32,905 nucleotides of DNA, from positions 1 through 32,905 of the forward strand of contig DATCLS010000043.1 in the NCBI GenBank assembly GCA_036563805.1, given 5' to 3'. This DNA comes from DATCLS01 sp036563805. GTDB lineage: Bacteria > Actinomycetota > Acidimicrobiia > Acidimicrobiales > VFJN01. Position numbers and translations under genes: made by a program. A model generated the notes under the pieces. That model saw only the letters and a program-made list of their open reading frames with translations, did no database searches and had not been told where the DNA came from. Shown here piece after piece: positions 23,529-32,092 of this stretch. Numbering within the stretch: the stretch's first letter is position 1; the number at the start of each line of letters is the position of its first letter.

Positions 23529-23534
23529 AAGGTA
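23529..23534 (-). promoter_or_regulatory. Leaderless -10 element of the GT-C-like gene
   Basis: TACCTT in the minus direction ends eight bases before the ATG at 23520. On the other strand TAGCAA (23572-23577), a near match, lies eight bases before the likely pgi start, so this 65-base gap holds two divergent promoters. Confidence 0.45.
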
Positions 23535-23585
23535 CTGCGCGTCGGTGTGCGTGATCGGCGCCGCCGGCTGGTAGCAAAGGTGGGC

Positions 23586-25150
23586 GTGATCCTCGACGAC
23601 ACGCCCGACCGCCTCGGGCCGCTGGGCGACGCGGCCGGCGCCGCCATCACCGAGCTCAACCAGCGGGGCGCCGTGTCCCGAGCGTGGTCGGCTGACCACA
23701 CGCTCTGGCGCGACGACCCGACCGAGATCGCCGACCGGTTGGGCTGGTTGACCGTGGTCCCCGACATGGTCACCGGCCTCGACGCCCTGAAGGCCACCGC
23801 CGCCCGGCTGACGGCCGACATCGACCACGTGCTGCTCATGGGCATGGGCGGCTCCAGCCTGTTCCCCGAGGTGATCGCCCGGGCGCTGGCGGCCGGGCGC
23901 GCCGCCGGCGAGCCGTCCGGCCCCACGCTCCACGTCGTCGACACGACCGACCCGGCCGCCATCGCCCGCGCGGGCGAGCAGCTTTCGCCCGAGCGGACCC
24001 TGCACATCGCCGCCTCCAAGTCGGGCACCACGCTCGAGACCCGCAGCCACCTGGCCTGGGCCTGGGCGCGGCATCCCGACCCGGCCCGCTTCGGGGTCAT
24101 CACCGACCCGGGCAGCGAGCTGGTCGAGCTGGCCCGCGAGCGGGGTTTCGCCGCCGTGTGGGAGAACCGCCCCGACATCGGGGGCCGCTACTCGGCACTG
24201 TCGCTGTTCGGCCTCGTCCCCGGGCTGCTGGCCGCGCCCGACGGCGAGGTCGTCGCCGGCCTGCTCCGGTCGGCGTCGGCCATGTCCGAGCGGCTGCGGT
24301 CGTCGCCCAAGGCCAATCCGGCCGGCCGGCTGGCCGCGCTCATGGCCGCCGGGGTGCGGGAGGGGCGCGACAAGCTGACGATCGTCGGCCCCGACGGCCC
24401 GACCGCGGCGTTCGGGCTGTGGCTCGAGCAGCTCCTGGCCGAGTCGACCGGCAAGGACGGCACCGGCGTGGTCCCGATCGTGGGCGAGCCGCTGGGGCCG
24501 CCCGAGGTCTACGGCGACGACCGGGTGTTCGTCGGGCTCGGGCCCCAACCGGGTCTCGACGCGCTCGCCGAGGCGGGGCACCCTGTCACGGTGTTGGACT
24601 TCGACGGCGAGCTCCCCGAGCTGGGGGGCCAGGTCCTCCTGTGGGAGCTGGCCACCGCGCTGGCCGGGGCCCTGCTCGGCATCCAACCGTTCGACCAGCC
24701 GGACGTGGCGGCGGCCAAGGCGGCCACCGCCAAGGTCCTGGCCGAGGGCCGGCCCGAGGTGCCGGTCACCCCGCTCGACGACCTGCTCGGCCAGGTGCGC
24801 CCGGGCGACTACGTGGCCATCCAGGCGTTCGTCGACCCCGGGTCCGAGGTGGTCGACCGGCTGGAGGCGGCCCGCGTCGCGCTGCGCGACCGCCTGCGGG
24901 TGGCGACGACCCTGGGCCTCGGCCCCCGGTTCCTGCACTCGACCGGGCAGCTGCACAAGGGCGGGCCGAACACCGGCGTGTTCGTCCAGGTGGTGGGCGA
25001 CGACGGCGTCGACGTGCCCATCCCCGGCCAGCCCTACGGGTTCGCCGGGCTGATCCGGGCCCAGGCCGACGGCGACCTCGTCACGCTGCGCGAGCGGGGC
25101 CGCCGGGCCGGGCGCGTCCGCCTCGACGAGCTGTTGGCGGTGGGGGCGTC

Positions 25151-25154
<4 letters not shown>
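23586..25154 (+). CDS. pgi: Glucose-6-phosphate isomerase
   Basis: Interconverts glucose 6-phosphate and fructose 6-phosphate; 522 residues from GTG 23586. Two sugar-isomerase domains are seen: MGMGGSSLFPEVIARAL, SKSGTTLETRSHL and ENRPDIGGRYSALSLFGLVP in the first half, and FGLWLEQLLAESTGKDGTGV and STGQLHKGGPNTGVFVQV in the second. The sequence style resembles the isomerase half of transaldolase-isomerase fusion proteins of some bacteria, but no transaldolase domain is attached. The start is uncertain: GTG at 23580 or 23586; AAAGGTGG just upstream favours the latter. It is the first gene of a block with gnd and zwf and overlaps gnd by four bases. Confidence 0.88.
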
Positions 25155-26055
<901 letters not shown>

Positions 26056-26059
<4 letters not shown>

Positions 26060-27450
26060 GCGCCCCGGCCGACGCCCTCGTCCTGTTCGGGGCGACCGGC
26101 GACCTGGCCTACAAGAAGATCTTCCCGGCCGTCTACGAGATGGAGCGGGCCGGCCACTGCGGCGTGCCCGTCCTCGGCGTGTCGTCGTCGGAGTGGTCGG
26201 ACGACGACCTGCGCCAGCGGGCCCAGGAGTCGATCACCGCCGCCCGGGGCGAGATCGACGAGACGGTCTGGAAGGCCCTGGCCGGGCGGCTCAACTACGT
26301 CAGCGGCGACTACCGCGACGCCTCCACGTTCGACGTGCTGGCCGAGCGGCTGGCCGACGTGAAGCGGCCGCTGTTCTACCTGGCCATCCCGCCCGCCCTG
26401 TTCGACGACGTCGTGCAGGGGCTGGCCCGGGTCGGCCTCAACCGCGAGGGCTCCCGGGTGGTGGTCGAGAAGCCGTTCGGGCGCGACATGGAGTCCGCGG
26501 CCCAGCTCAACGAGGTCCTCCACAAGGCCTTCCCCGAGGAGGCCATCTACCGCATCGACCACTTCCTCGGGAAGGAGTCGGTCGAGGACCTGCTGGTGTT
26601 CCGGTTCGCCAACTCGATGCTCGAGCCGCTGTGGAACCGCAACTACATCGCCAGCGTCCAGATCACGATGGCCGAGGACTTCGGCGTCAACGGCCGCGGC
26701 AAGTTCTACGAGTCGGTGGGGGCGCTGCGCGACGTCGTCCAGAACCACCTGCTGCAGGTCGTGGCCCTCCTGGCCATGGAGCCGCCGGTGTCGGCCGACG
26801 ACCGGGCGCTGAGCGACGAGCGGGTCCGGCTGTGGCGGCAGATCCGCCAGATCGACCCCGAGCGGGTCGTCCGGGGCCAGTATCGGGGCTACACCGACGA
26901 ACCGGGCGTCGACGCCGGCAGCGACGTCGAGACGTACGTGGCTCTCCAGCTCGAGATCGAGTCGTGGCGATGGGCCGGCGTGCCATGGGTCGTGCGGGCC
27001 GGCAAGTACCTGCCGGTGACCGCCACCGAGGCGGTCGTCACGTTCGTGCGCCCGCCCCGCCTGCTGTTCAGCAAGCAGGGCGCGCCCCGGCCCCAGCCCA
27101 ATCGGCTCCGCTTCCGCCTGGGCCACGACGACGGCGTCACCCTGCAGGTCCAGGCCAAGGCCCCCGGCGACGAGCTGGTCAGCCGGCAGATCGACCTCGA
27201 CGTGTCGTACGAGTCGGTCTTCCCCGACCGCCAGGAGGCCTACCAGCGCCTGCTCGAGGACGCCATCGCCGGCGACCACCGCCGGTTCGGCCGGTCCGAC
27301 GGCGTCGAGGAGCAGTGGCGCATCGTCCAGCGGGTGCTCGACGAGCCGCCCCCCGTCGAGCTCTACCGGCGCGGCACCTGGGGGCCGCCCAGCGCGGAGA
27401 CCCTGGCCGCGGGCATCGGCGGCTGGGTCGAACCGCTGGCCGAGGGCTGA
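26056..27450 (+). CDS. zwf: Glucose-6-phosphate 1-dehydrogenase
   Basis: First enzyme of the oxidative pentose phosphate pathway, 464 residues. The nucleotide-binding motif FGATGDLAYKK is at residues 11-21. The substrate site is RIDHFLGKESVEDLLVFRFA starting at residue 166, with the general-base region further on in FYESVGALRDVVQNHLLQV. The C-terminal part has VPWVVRAGKYLPVTATEAVV. The enzyme follows gnd with a GTGA overlap. Order pgi-gnd-zwf in one block suggests a unit for NADPH and pentose supply. lgt starts 18 bases after the stop. Confidence 0.95.
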
Positions 27451-27468
27451 GCGGCTAAGCCTGTAGGC

Positions 27469-28509
27469 GTGCTGGGAGTCATCCCCTATACGACGTTCCC
27501 GACCATCGACCTGGGGCCGCTGCGGCTGCGCACGTTCGGGCTGTGCGTCGCGCTCGGCGTGCTGCTCGGGGCCTGGCTGGCCGCCCGCTACTGCGAGCGG
27601 CTCGGCGTCAGCCGCGACGAGACCTACCGGGTCGCCACCTGGATGGTGCTGGCCGGGGTCGTCGGCTCTCGGCTGACCTGGGCCGCCACCCACACCGAGG
27701 CCATCGAGAACCCGGTCGACGTCATCGCCATCTGGGAGGGCGGCATCCAGTTCTCGGGCGGCTTCATCGCCGCCCTGATCGTCGGGCTGCCCTTCTTCCG
27801 CCGCTGGACCCGGCTGCAGCGCTGGCGCGTCCTCGACGGCTTCTCGCTCGGGCTGGCCATCGGCTTGGCCCTGGGGCGGGTCGGGTGCTTCGCGGTGGGC
27901 GAGCACTTCGGCCGGCCCAGCGAGTTCGCCCTGGCCACCCGGCTCGACGGCGGCGAGGTCCGCGAGCCCGCCCTGGGCGACGTGCCGCTCAGGGCCGGCA
28001 CCAGCTTCCACAACACGTCGCTGTACGAGTGCGCCTACCTGCTCGTCATCTTCACCGTCCTCTTCGCTCTCGCCTGGCGGGCCCGGCGCCGCGAGCGCGA
28101 GGTGCGGCCGGGCACGCTGGTGGGGCTGTTCCTGGTCGGCTACGGCGTGACCCGGTTCCTGAGCGACACGCTCCGGGTCAACGACGAGCGGGTGCTGCAC
28201 ATGACCGGCGCCCAGTGGATGTGCCTGGCCACCGTGCCGGCCGGCGCCTGGATCCTCGGGAAGGTCCGCCCGGCCGTGGCCCGGCTCCTCGACACCGAGG
28301 CCGACGGCGAGGAGAAGCCGGACGGCGAGAAGGCGGAGGACGAGGACGCCGCCCAGAAGGCCGAGGCCGACGTCGAGGGCGAGGGCGCCGAGGGCAAGAC
28401 GGAGGACGAGGCCGACGCCGCGAAGGAGCCCGAGGGCGAGGAGTCCGAGGAGGAGGGCGCGGACGCGTCGGCGGATCCGGAAAAACCGGATGCGGAGGTC
28501 GCCCCGTAG
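27469..28509 (+). CDS. lgt: Prolipoprotein diacylglyceryl transferase with acidic C-terminal tail
   Basis: Membrane enzyme that moves diacylglycerol from phosphatidylglycerol to the Cys of prolipoproteins. About seven transmembrane segments span residues 15-270. Family motifs are LRLRTFGLCVALGVLLGAWL, IWEGGIQFSGGFIAAL, the signature GRVGCFAVGEHFGRPSEFAL and YGVTRFLSDTLR. The last ~75 residues (from about 272) are a cytoplasmic Glu/Ala/Asp/Lys stretch without hydrophobic residues. GTG start; a TAAGCC element seven bases upstream loosely resembles the leaderless pattern. Two predicted lipoproteins are encoded nearby (livK product and the next gene's cupredoxin). Confidence 0.92.
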   Translation: MLGVIPYTTFPTIDLGPLRLRTFGLCVALGVLLGAWLAARYCERLGVSRDETYRVATWMVLAGVVGSRLTWAATHTEAIENPVDVIAIWEGGIQFSGGFIAALIVGLPFFRRWTRLQRWRVLDGFSLGLAIGLALGRVGCFAVGEHFGRPSEFALATRLDGGEVREPALGDVPLRAGTSFHNTSLYECAYLLVIFTVLFALAWRARRREREVRPGTLVGLFLVGYGVTRFLSDTLRVNDERVLHMTGAQWMCLATVPAGAWILGKVRPAVARLLDTEADGEEKPDGEKAEDEDAAQKAEADVEGEGAEGKTEDEADAAKEPEGEESEEEGADASADPEKPDAEVAP

Positions 28510-28517
28510 AGAGGGGC

Positions 28518-28949
28518 ATGCGAACAACGACGACAGGACGCAGGGCGCTGGCCCTGGCCGCGGTCGCTGGCCTCGCCCTCGGGGCCGCCGCCTGCGGCGA
28601 CGACGATGACGACACGTCGGCCGGCGACGGCGCGACCACGACCGCGGCCGCCAACGACCCCTACGGCGGGGGCGACAGCACGACGACGGACGGCGACGCC
28701 GGCGGCGGGGCGACCCTGGAGGTCACTGGCCTGCAGTACACCGACGTGTCGGCCAGCGCCGGCGGCTCGGTCGAGATCGTGAACAGCTCGGGCGCGCCCC
28801 ACACGTTCACGTCCGACGACGACGCGTTCGCCTCGGTCGACGTGCCGGCCGACGGCACCGCCACGGCCCAGGCCCCGGCCGAGCCGGGCGAGTACCCGTT
28901 CCACTGCGAGATCCACCCGTCGATGCAGGCGACGCTCACGGTGGAGTAG
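28518..28949 (+). CDS. Cupredoxin-domain lipoprotein (plastocyanin/azurin-like)
   Basis: 143-residue exported blue-copper-type protein. Signal and lipobox end at Cys26 (LGAAAC), followed by five Asp and a long Thr/Gly/Asp linker up to residue ~64. The cupredoxin domain shows type 1 copper ligands His95 (APHTFTSD), Cys130, His133 and Met136 (FHCEIHPSM). It could carry electrons outside the membrane, for example from a cytochrome complex to an oxidase. ATG start with GAGAGGGG upstream, eight bases after lgt, so probably co-transcribed. Confidence 0.9.
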   Translation: MRTTTTGRRALALAAVAGLALGAAACGDDDDDTSAGDGATTTAAANDPYGGGDSTTTDGDAGGGATLEVTGLQYTDVSASAGGSVEIVNSSGAPHTFTSDDDAFASVDVPADGTATAQAPAEPGEYPFHCEIHPSMQATLTVE

Positions 28950-28980
28950 CGCCGTCGGCCCGGGCGGGGCGGGTTCGGGC

Positions 28981-28998
28981 GATCGTCGGGCGACGATC
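28981..28998. terminator. Bidirectional hairpin between cupredoxin and flavoprotein genes
   Basis: GATCGTC, loop GGGC, GACGATC: a perfect 7-bp stem centred in the 58-base gap between convergent stop codons. No T tract on either side. Confidence 0.55.
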
Positions 28999-29007
28999 AG
29001 GCGATGG

Positions 29008-30267
29008 TCAGGCCACCGATCGCTCGGGCACGAGGCGGGCGATGCGGGCCACCGAGCGGTACGCCGCCTCGGCCGGCCCCAGCTCGTCCTCGCGCAGCAG
29101 GTTGGCCATGATCCGTAGCACCCACTCCATGAGCGTGTGCGACCGCATGCCCACCCGGGTCAGCTCGCGCATGAGCGCGGGCTGACCGATGATCTTGGCG
29201 AACGCCCGGGCCACCTTGAAGTAGAGGCCGTACTCATCGGCGAGCATCGTCGGGTAGCGCTGGAGCGGTAGCGCCAAGCCGGTGGCGAGCGCCTCGTCGA
29301 CGAGTCCGGCCGCCATGCGGGCGGTCTCGTAGGCGTAGTCGATGCCCTCGCCGTTGAAGGGGTTGATCGACCCGGCTGCGTCGCCCACCACCAGCCAGTT
29401 GGGCCCGGCCTTGGGGTTGACGGAGCCGGCCATGGGCAGGCGGCCGCCAGTCGGCGGGGCGAGCATGGCGTCGGGGTCGATGCCCCAGCGCTCGGGGGCG
29501 GTCGCGGCCCACTCGGCCATGAGGTGGGTGGTGTTGACGTCCTTGTAGCCCTTGAACGTCGACAGGAGTCCGATGCCCACGTTCACCGTGCCGTCGCCCA
29601 GCGGGAAGATCCAGCCGTAGCCGGGCATCGACGCCCCCGTCCGGTCGCGGACGTCGAGGCAGGTCTCGATCCACGGGTCGGTGGAGATCGGGCTCTCGAA
29701 GTAGCCCCGGATGGCGATGCCCTGGGGGTAGGACTTGTTGCGCGCCGTGCCCAGCGCCCGCCCGAAGCGCGACAGCGATCCGTCGGCCACGATCACGTAG
29801 CGGGCGCGGAGCTCCTCGACGGCGCCGGTCCGCTTGTCCTTGACCACTGCGCCCCGCACCAGGCCGTCGCGCAGCACGGGGCGCAGCGCCTCGGTCGCGG
29901 TGCGGACGGTGGCGCCGGCCGCCGCCGCGTGGTCGGCGACGAGGGCGTCGAGGTCGCGGCGCCGCACCACGTACCCGTAGTCGGGGAACACGGGGTGCTC
30001 GGGCCAGGGCAGCTCGAGCGTGATGCCGTGCGCCTCGGTGCGTAGGCCGCCGTAGCGGTGGTGGGACGCGGCGATCTGTGCCTCGAGCCCCATCTCGCGC
30101 ACCTGGTGCACGGCCCGGGGGGTGAGGCCGTCGCCGCAGGTCTTGTCGCGCGGGAACTCCTTGCGCTCGACGACGCAGACGGTCCGCCCGGCCCGGGCCA
30201 GCCAGTAGCCGGCCGCGGCGCCCGCCGGACCACCCCCGATGACGAGAACGTCGTAGCGGTGGTCCAT
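29008..30267 (-). CDS. Geranylgeranyl-reductase-family flavoprotein (possible menaquinone reductase)
   Basis: FAD-dependent enzyme that saturates isoprenoid double bonds; 419 residues. The N-terminal FAD motif is VLVIGGGPAGAAAGYWLARA (residues 8-27), then FPRDKTCGDGLTPRAV, the family signature. The second FAD motif is VVGDAAGSINPFNGEGIDYA. Actinobacterial members include MenJ, which hydrogenates one unit of the menaquinone side chain; archaeal and plant members act on lipids and chlorophyll. Location next to a cytochrome c gene and a quinol-complex-like operon favours a quinone role, by inference. Start is set at ATG 30267 because TAGCGT ends seven bases before it; a GTG three codons earlier lies within that element. 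Confidence 0.88.
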   Translation of the reverse strand: MDHRYDVLVIGGGPAGAAAGYWLARAGRTVCVVERKEFPRDKTCGDGLTPRAVHQVREMGLEAQIAASHHRYGGLRTEAHGITLELPWPEHPVFPDYGYVVRRRDLDALVADHAAAAGATVRTATEALRPVLRDGLVRGAVVKDKRTGAVEELRARYVIVADGSLSRFGRALGTARNKSYPQGIAIRGYFESPISTDPWIETCLDVRDRTGASMPGYGWIFPLGDGTVNVGIGLLSTFKGYKDVNTTHLMAEWAATAPERWGIDPDAMLAPPTGGRLPMAGSVNPKAGPNWLVVGDAAGSINPFNGEGIDYAYETARMAAGLVDEALATGLALPLQRYPTMLADEYGLYFKVARAFAKIIGQPALMRELTRVGMRSHTLMEWVLRIMANLLREDELGPAEAAYRSVARIARLVPERSVA

Positions 30268-30274
30268 CCGGGTC

Positions 30275-30280
30275 ACGCTA
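30275..30280 (-). promoter_or_regulatory. Leaderless -10 element of the flavoprotein gene
   Basis: TAGCGT in the minus direction ends seven bases before the ATG at 30267. The gap to the upstream cytochrome c gene is only 43 bases, so the gene may be transcribed both alone and by read-through. Confidence 0.55.
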
Positions 30281-30310
30281 CCGGCGCAGCCGGGATCCGC
30301 CGGGCCGGGA

Positions 30311-31072
30311 TCAGCCGGCCAGCCGGTCCTCGGGGACGCCGGCCTCCTCGGACAGCGGGCCGAGGCCCACGTCCGCGAACGTCAGCTCGCCCCGGGCGAT
30401 GGCGAAGAGGTCGGCGTAGTCGGGGTTGTCCTCGGTGATGTCCTCGCCGCCGAGGATGCGCTCGTAGATGACGACCTGGGCCAGCTCCTGGTCGGTGAGC
30501 GCCCACGCCGGCATGCCGCCGCCCTTGGGGGTCTCCTGGGCGCCGTAGGTCGAGCCGGGCCAGCCCTCGGACCCGAGGCGCACCCACATCATGTGGTCGC
30601 GCCAGTCGGGCCAGGTCGCCTGCACGGCGCCGTCGGCGAACGCCGGGCCGGCGCCGCCCTCGCCCTGGCCGCCGTGGCACGACGAGCACTGCGAGTACGC
30701 GGCCTGGCCGAGCGCCACGGGGTCGTCCTCGCCCTCGGGCGGCGGCTCGAGCGTCCGCACGTAGACGTAGGCCCACAGCGGCAGGGCGGCCAGCACGCTG
30801 GCGGCCCAGTAGGGGACCCGGCGCCGGCGCTTGGCCGCCTGGATGTAGACGGGCTCGGGCTTCGGGGGCTCCGGCTTCGGCTCCTCGGCCGGTGCGGCGG
30901 GCGTCGGGGCCGGGGCGGGGGTTGGGGCCTCCGAGGCCGCGGCCGGGGCCGGTTCGGACCCGCCGGCGCCCCCGGACTCGCCAGACTCGCCCGCGGGCGC
31001 GCCGCCACCCAGGCCAAGGGCGGCGCGGCGCTCGCGGGAACGCCGGAGAAGATGCTCGGGGATCTCGGTCAA
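30311..31072 (-). CDS. Membrane-anchored mono-heme cytochrome c
   Basis: 253 residues. Residues 20-78 are a disordered cytoplasmic stretch of Ala/Pro/Glu/Gly. KRRRR (81-85) precedes one transmembrane helix at about 87-107. The external C-terminal domain binds one covalent heme through CSSCH (Cys129, Cys132, His133), with Met187 in GGGMPAWAL the likely sixth ligand. This is an N-anchored class I-type cytochrome c. A TTG start is supported by GCGGAGG five bases upstream. It is divergent from the ferredoxin/cytochrome b operon, which makes it a likely partner: it could be the c-type cytochrome of that complex. Confidence 0.9.
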   Translation of the reverse strand: MTEIPEHLLRRSRERRAALGLGGGAPAGESGESGGAGGSEPAPAAASEAPTPAPAPTPAAPAEEPKPEPPKPEPVYIQAAKRRRRVPYWAASVLAALPLWAYVYVRTLEPPPEGEDDPVALGQAAYSQCSSCHGGQGEGGAGPAFADGAVQATWPDWRDHMMWVRLGSEGWPGSTYGAQETPKGGGMPAWALTDQELAQVVIYERILGGEDITEDNPDYADLFAIARGELTFADVGLGPLSEEAGVPEDRLAG

Positions 31073-31102
31073 CGCAGCCTCCGCGGGTGACTCCGGCCGG
31101 CC

Positions 31103-31108
31103 ACTCTA
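31103..31108 (-). promoter_or_regulatory. -10 element of the cytochrome c gene
   Basis: TAGAGT in the minus direction, about 30 bases before the TTG start, leaving a leader with the GCGGAGG ribosome binding site. The rest of the 175-base divergent gap 31073-31247 shows no ORF; its other marked elements are at 31211-31232. Confidence 0.4.
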
Positions 31109-31210
31109 GGCAGCGCGCTCGCGTCGGTACCAAGCTGCTACCCCAATGTGAACCGTCTGGAGGCACCGTGCTAAACCAGCCGAGTCGCCGACCGAACCGC
31201 GGTCAGTGAC

Positions 31211-31216
31211 TAGAAT
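31211..31216 (+). promoter_or_regulatory. -10 element of the ferredoxin/cytochrome b operon
   Basis: TAGAAT is among the closest matches to TATAAT in the window. Transcription would start near 31223, inside the palindrome described next. GAGGAG (31231-31236) is the likely ribosome binding site for the first gene. Confidence 0.5.
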
Positions 31217-31232
31217 GTGAGCGATTTCACGA
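31215..31232. promoter_or_regulatory. Rex- or Crp/GlxR-like operator overlapping the cytochrome operon promoter
   Basis: ATGTGAGCGATTTCACGA matches the Rex consensus TTGTGAAnnnnTTCACAA at 11 of 14 fixed positions. It also matches the Crp/GlxR consensus TGTGAnnnnnnTCACA at 9 of 10. It overlaps the -10 box by two bases and covers the expected transcription start, a place where binding would repress. Confidence 0.55.
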
Positions 31233-31247
31233 GGAGTCGCGAGCTAA

Positions 31248-31661
31248 GTGGTCGCCTTCATCACGGTCTCCGTCATCGGCATCCTGGGGGTCGCAGCCGT
31301 CTGGCCCCTGGCCAAGCGGCGACCCGTCGGCGCTCCCCTGTCGTGGGGTCAGGCGATGGCGGCCGCGGCCTACGTCTTCTTCCTCTTCATCTGGTGGTAC
31401 GGGGTCATCCCGCACCAGTGGCTCACGTTCGCGGGCAACGAGTGGGGCTGGACCTCGCAGCGGCTCCTCATCGAGCCGAACGCGTGGTGGCCGATCACCA
31501 TCTCCTACGAGATCCTGGGCGACCTCATCGTCCTGGTCATCTACGGCATCGGCCTCGGGCTGCACATCGCGGCCTGGGCCGTCTGGCAGGACCGGGGCAA
31601 GCCGAAGCCGGCCGAGGTCCCGGCCTCGCGCTACGGCCGTCCGCTGGTCAGGGAGCCCTAG
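31248..31661 (+). CDS. Small membrane protein, first gene of the cytochrome b operon
   Basis: 137 residues with three clear hydrophobic segments: residues ~3-21, ~36-54 (AAAAYVFFLFIWWYGVIP) and ~90-112 (LGDLIVLVIYGIGLGLHIAA). The loop between the second and third is rich in Trp. Charged Lys/Arg/Pro C-terminal tail. I do not recognise a named family. Two bases separate it from the ferredoxin gene, so it is probably a subunit or assembly partner of the same complex. His in the second loop and third helix could bind a cofactor, but spacing fits no heme motif I know. GTG start with GAGGAG 11 bases upstream. Confidence 0.75.
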   Translation: MVAFITVSVIGILGVAAVWPLAKRRPVGAPLSWGQAMAAAAYVFFLFIWWYGVIPHQWLTFAGNEWGWTSQRLLIEPNAWWPITISYEILGDLIVLVIYGIGLGLHIAAWAVWQDRGKPKPAEVPASRYGRPLVREP

Positions 31662-31663
31662 GC

Positions 31664-32080
31664 ATGGCGAAGACCGACGCCAACCCCCCGATGCCCGAGT
31701 TCCGGGACGACTACGTCCTGCAAGAGGTCGACGCCGCGTGGCTGTCGAAGGCCGTCAAGCCGAAGCAGTTCATCCACATCGACCAGTCCGAGTGCATCAT
31801 GTGCGAGGGCTGTGTCGACATCTGCCCGTGGAAGTGCATCCACATGGTGACGCCCGACGCCATCGCCGAGACGGTGGGCGTCGAGCGGCCGGGTGAGGAT
31901 CCGTCCGACCACGTCATCTTCACGATCGACGACGACGTGTGCACCCGGTGCGCCCTGTGCGTCGACCGGTGCCCGACGGGCGTGATCATCCTGGGCAAGG
32001 TGGGCGATCCGGCTGCGACCGGCGACGCCCACCAGCGGACCAACACCCACGGCTACGGCTACGGCATGCGGTTGGGCTGA
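31664..32080 (+). CDS. 2[4Fe-4S] dicluster ferredoxin-type protein
   Basis: 138-residue soluble iron-sulfur protein. Two 4Fe-4S motifs: Cys44, Cys47, Cys50 and Cys54 (CIMCEGCVDICP), and Cys93, Cys96, Cys99 and Cys103 (CTRCALCVDRCP), with a further Cys58 (PWKC). A 38-residue insert separates the motifs. An N-terminal extension of ~40 residues and a C-terminal Gly/Tyr/His tail are unlike small free ferredoxins and suggest a complex subunit. There is no signal peptide, so it sits on the cytoplasmic side. It lies between a membrane protein gene and a cytochrome b6-type gene with gaps of 2 and 12 bases. Confidence 0.92.
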   Translation: MAKTDANPPMPEFRDDYVLQEVDAAWLSKAVKPKQFIHIDQSECIMCEGCVDICPWKCIHMVTPDAIAETVGVERPGEDPSDHVIFTIDDDVCTRCALCVDRCPTGVIILGKVGDPAATGDAHQRTNTHGYGYGMRLG

Positions 32081-32092
32081 CGAGGAGTTGTA

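Noticed and set aside
30875..31020. Collagen-like or secreted repeat in the cytochrome c N-terminus
   Set aside because: The Ala/Pro/Glu stretch precedes KRRRR and the single membrane helix, so it is on the cytoplasmic side and has no regular repeat period.
31140..31160. AATGTGAACCGTCTGG as another Rex/Crp site
   Set aside because: Only one half site (TGTGAA) is present; the second half does not match.
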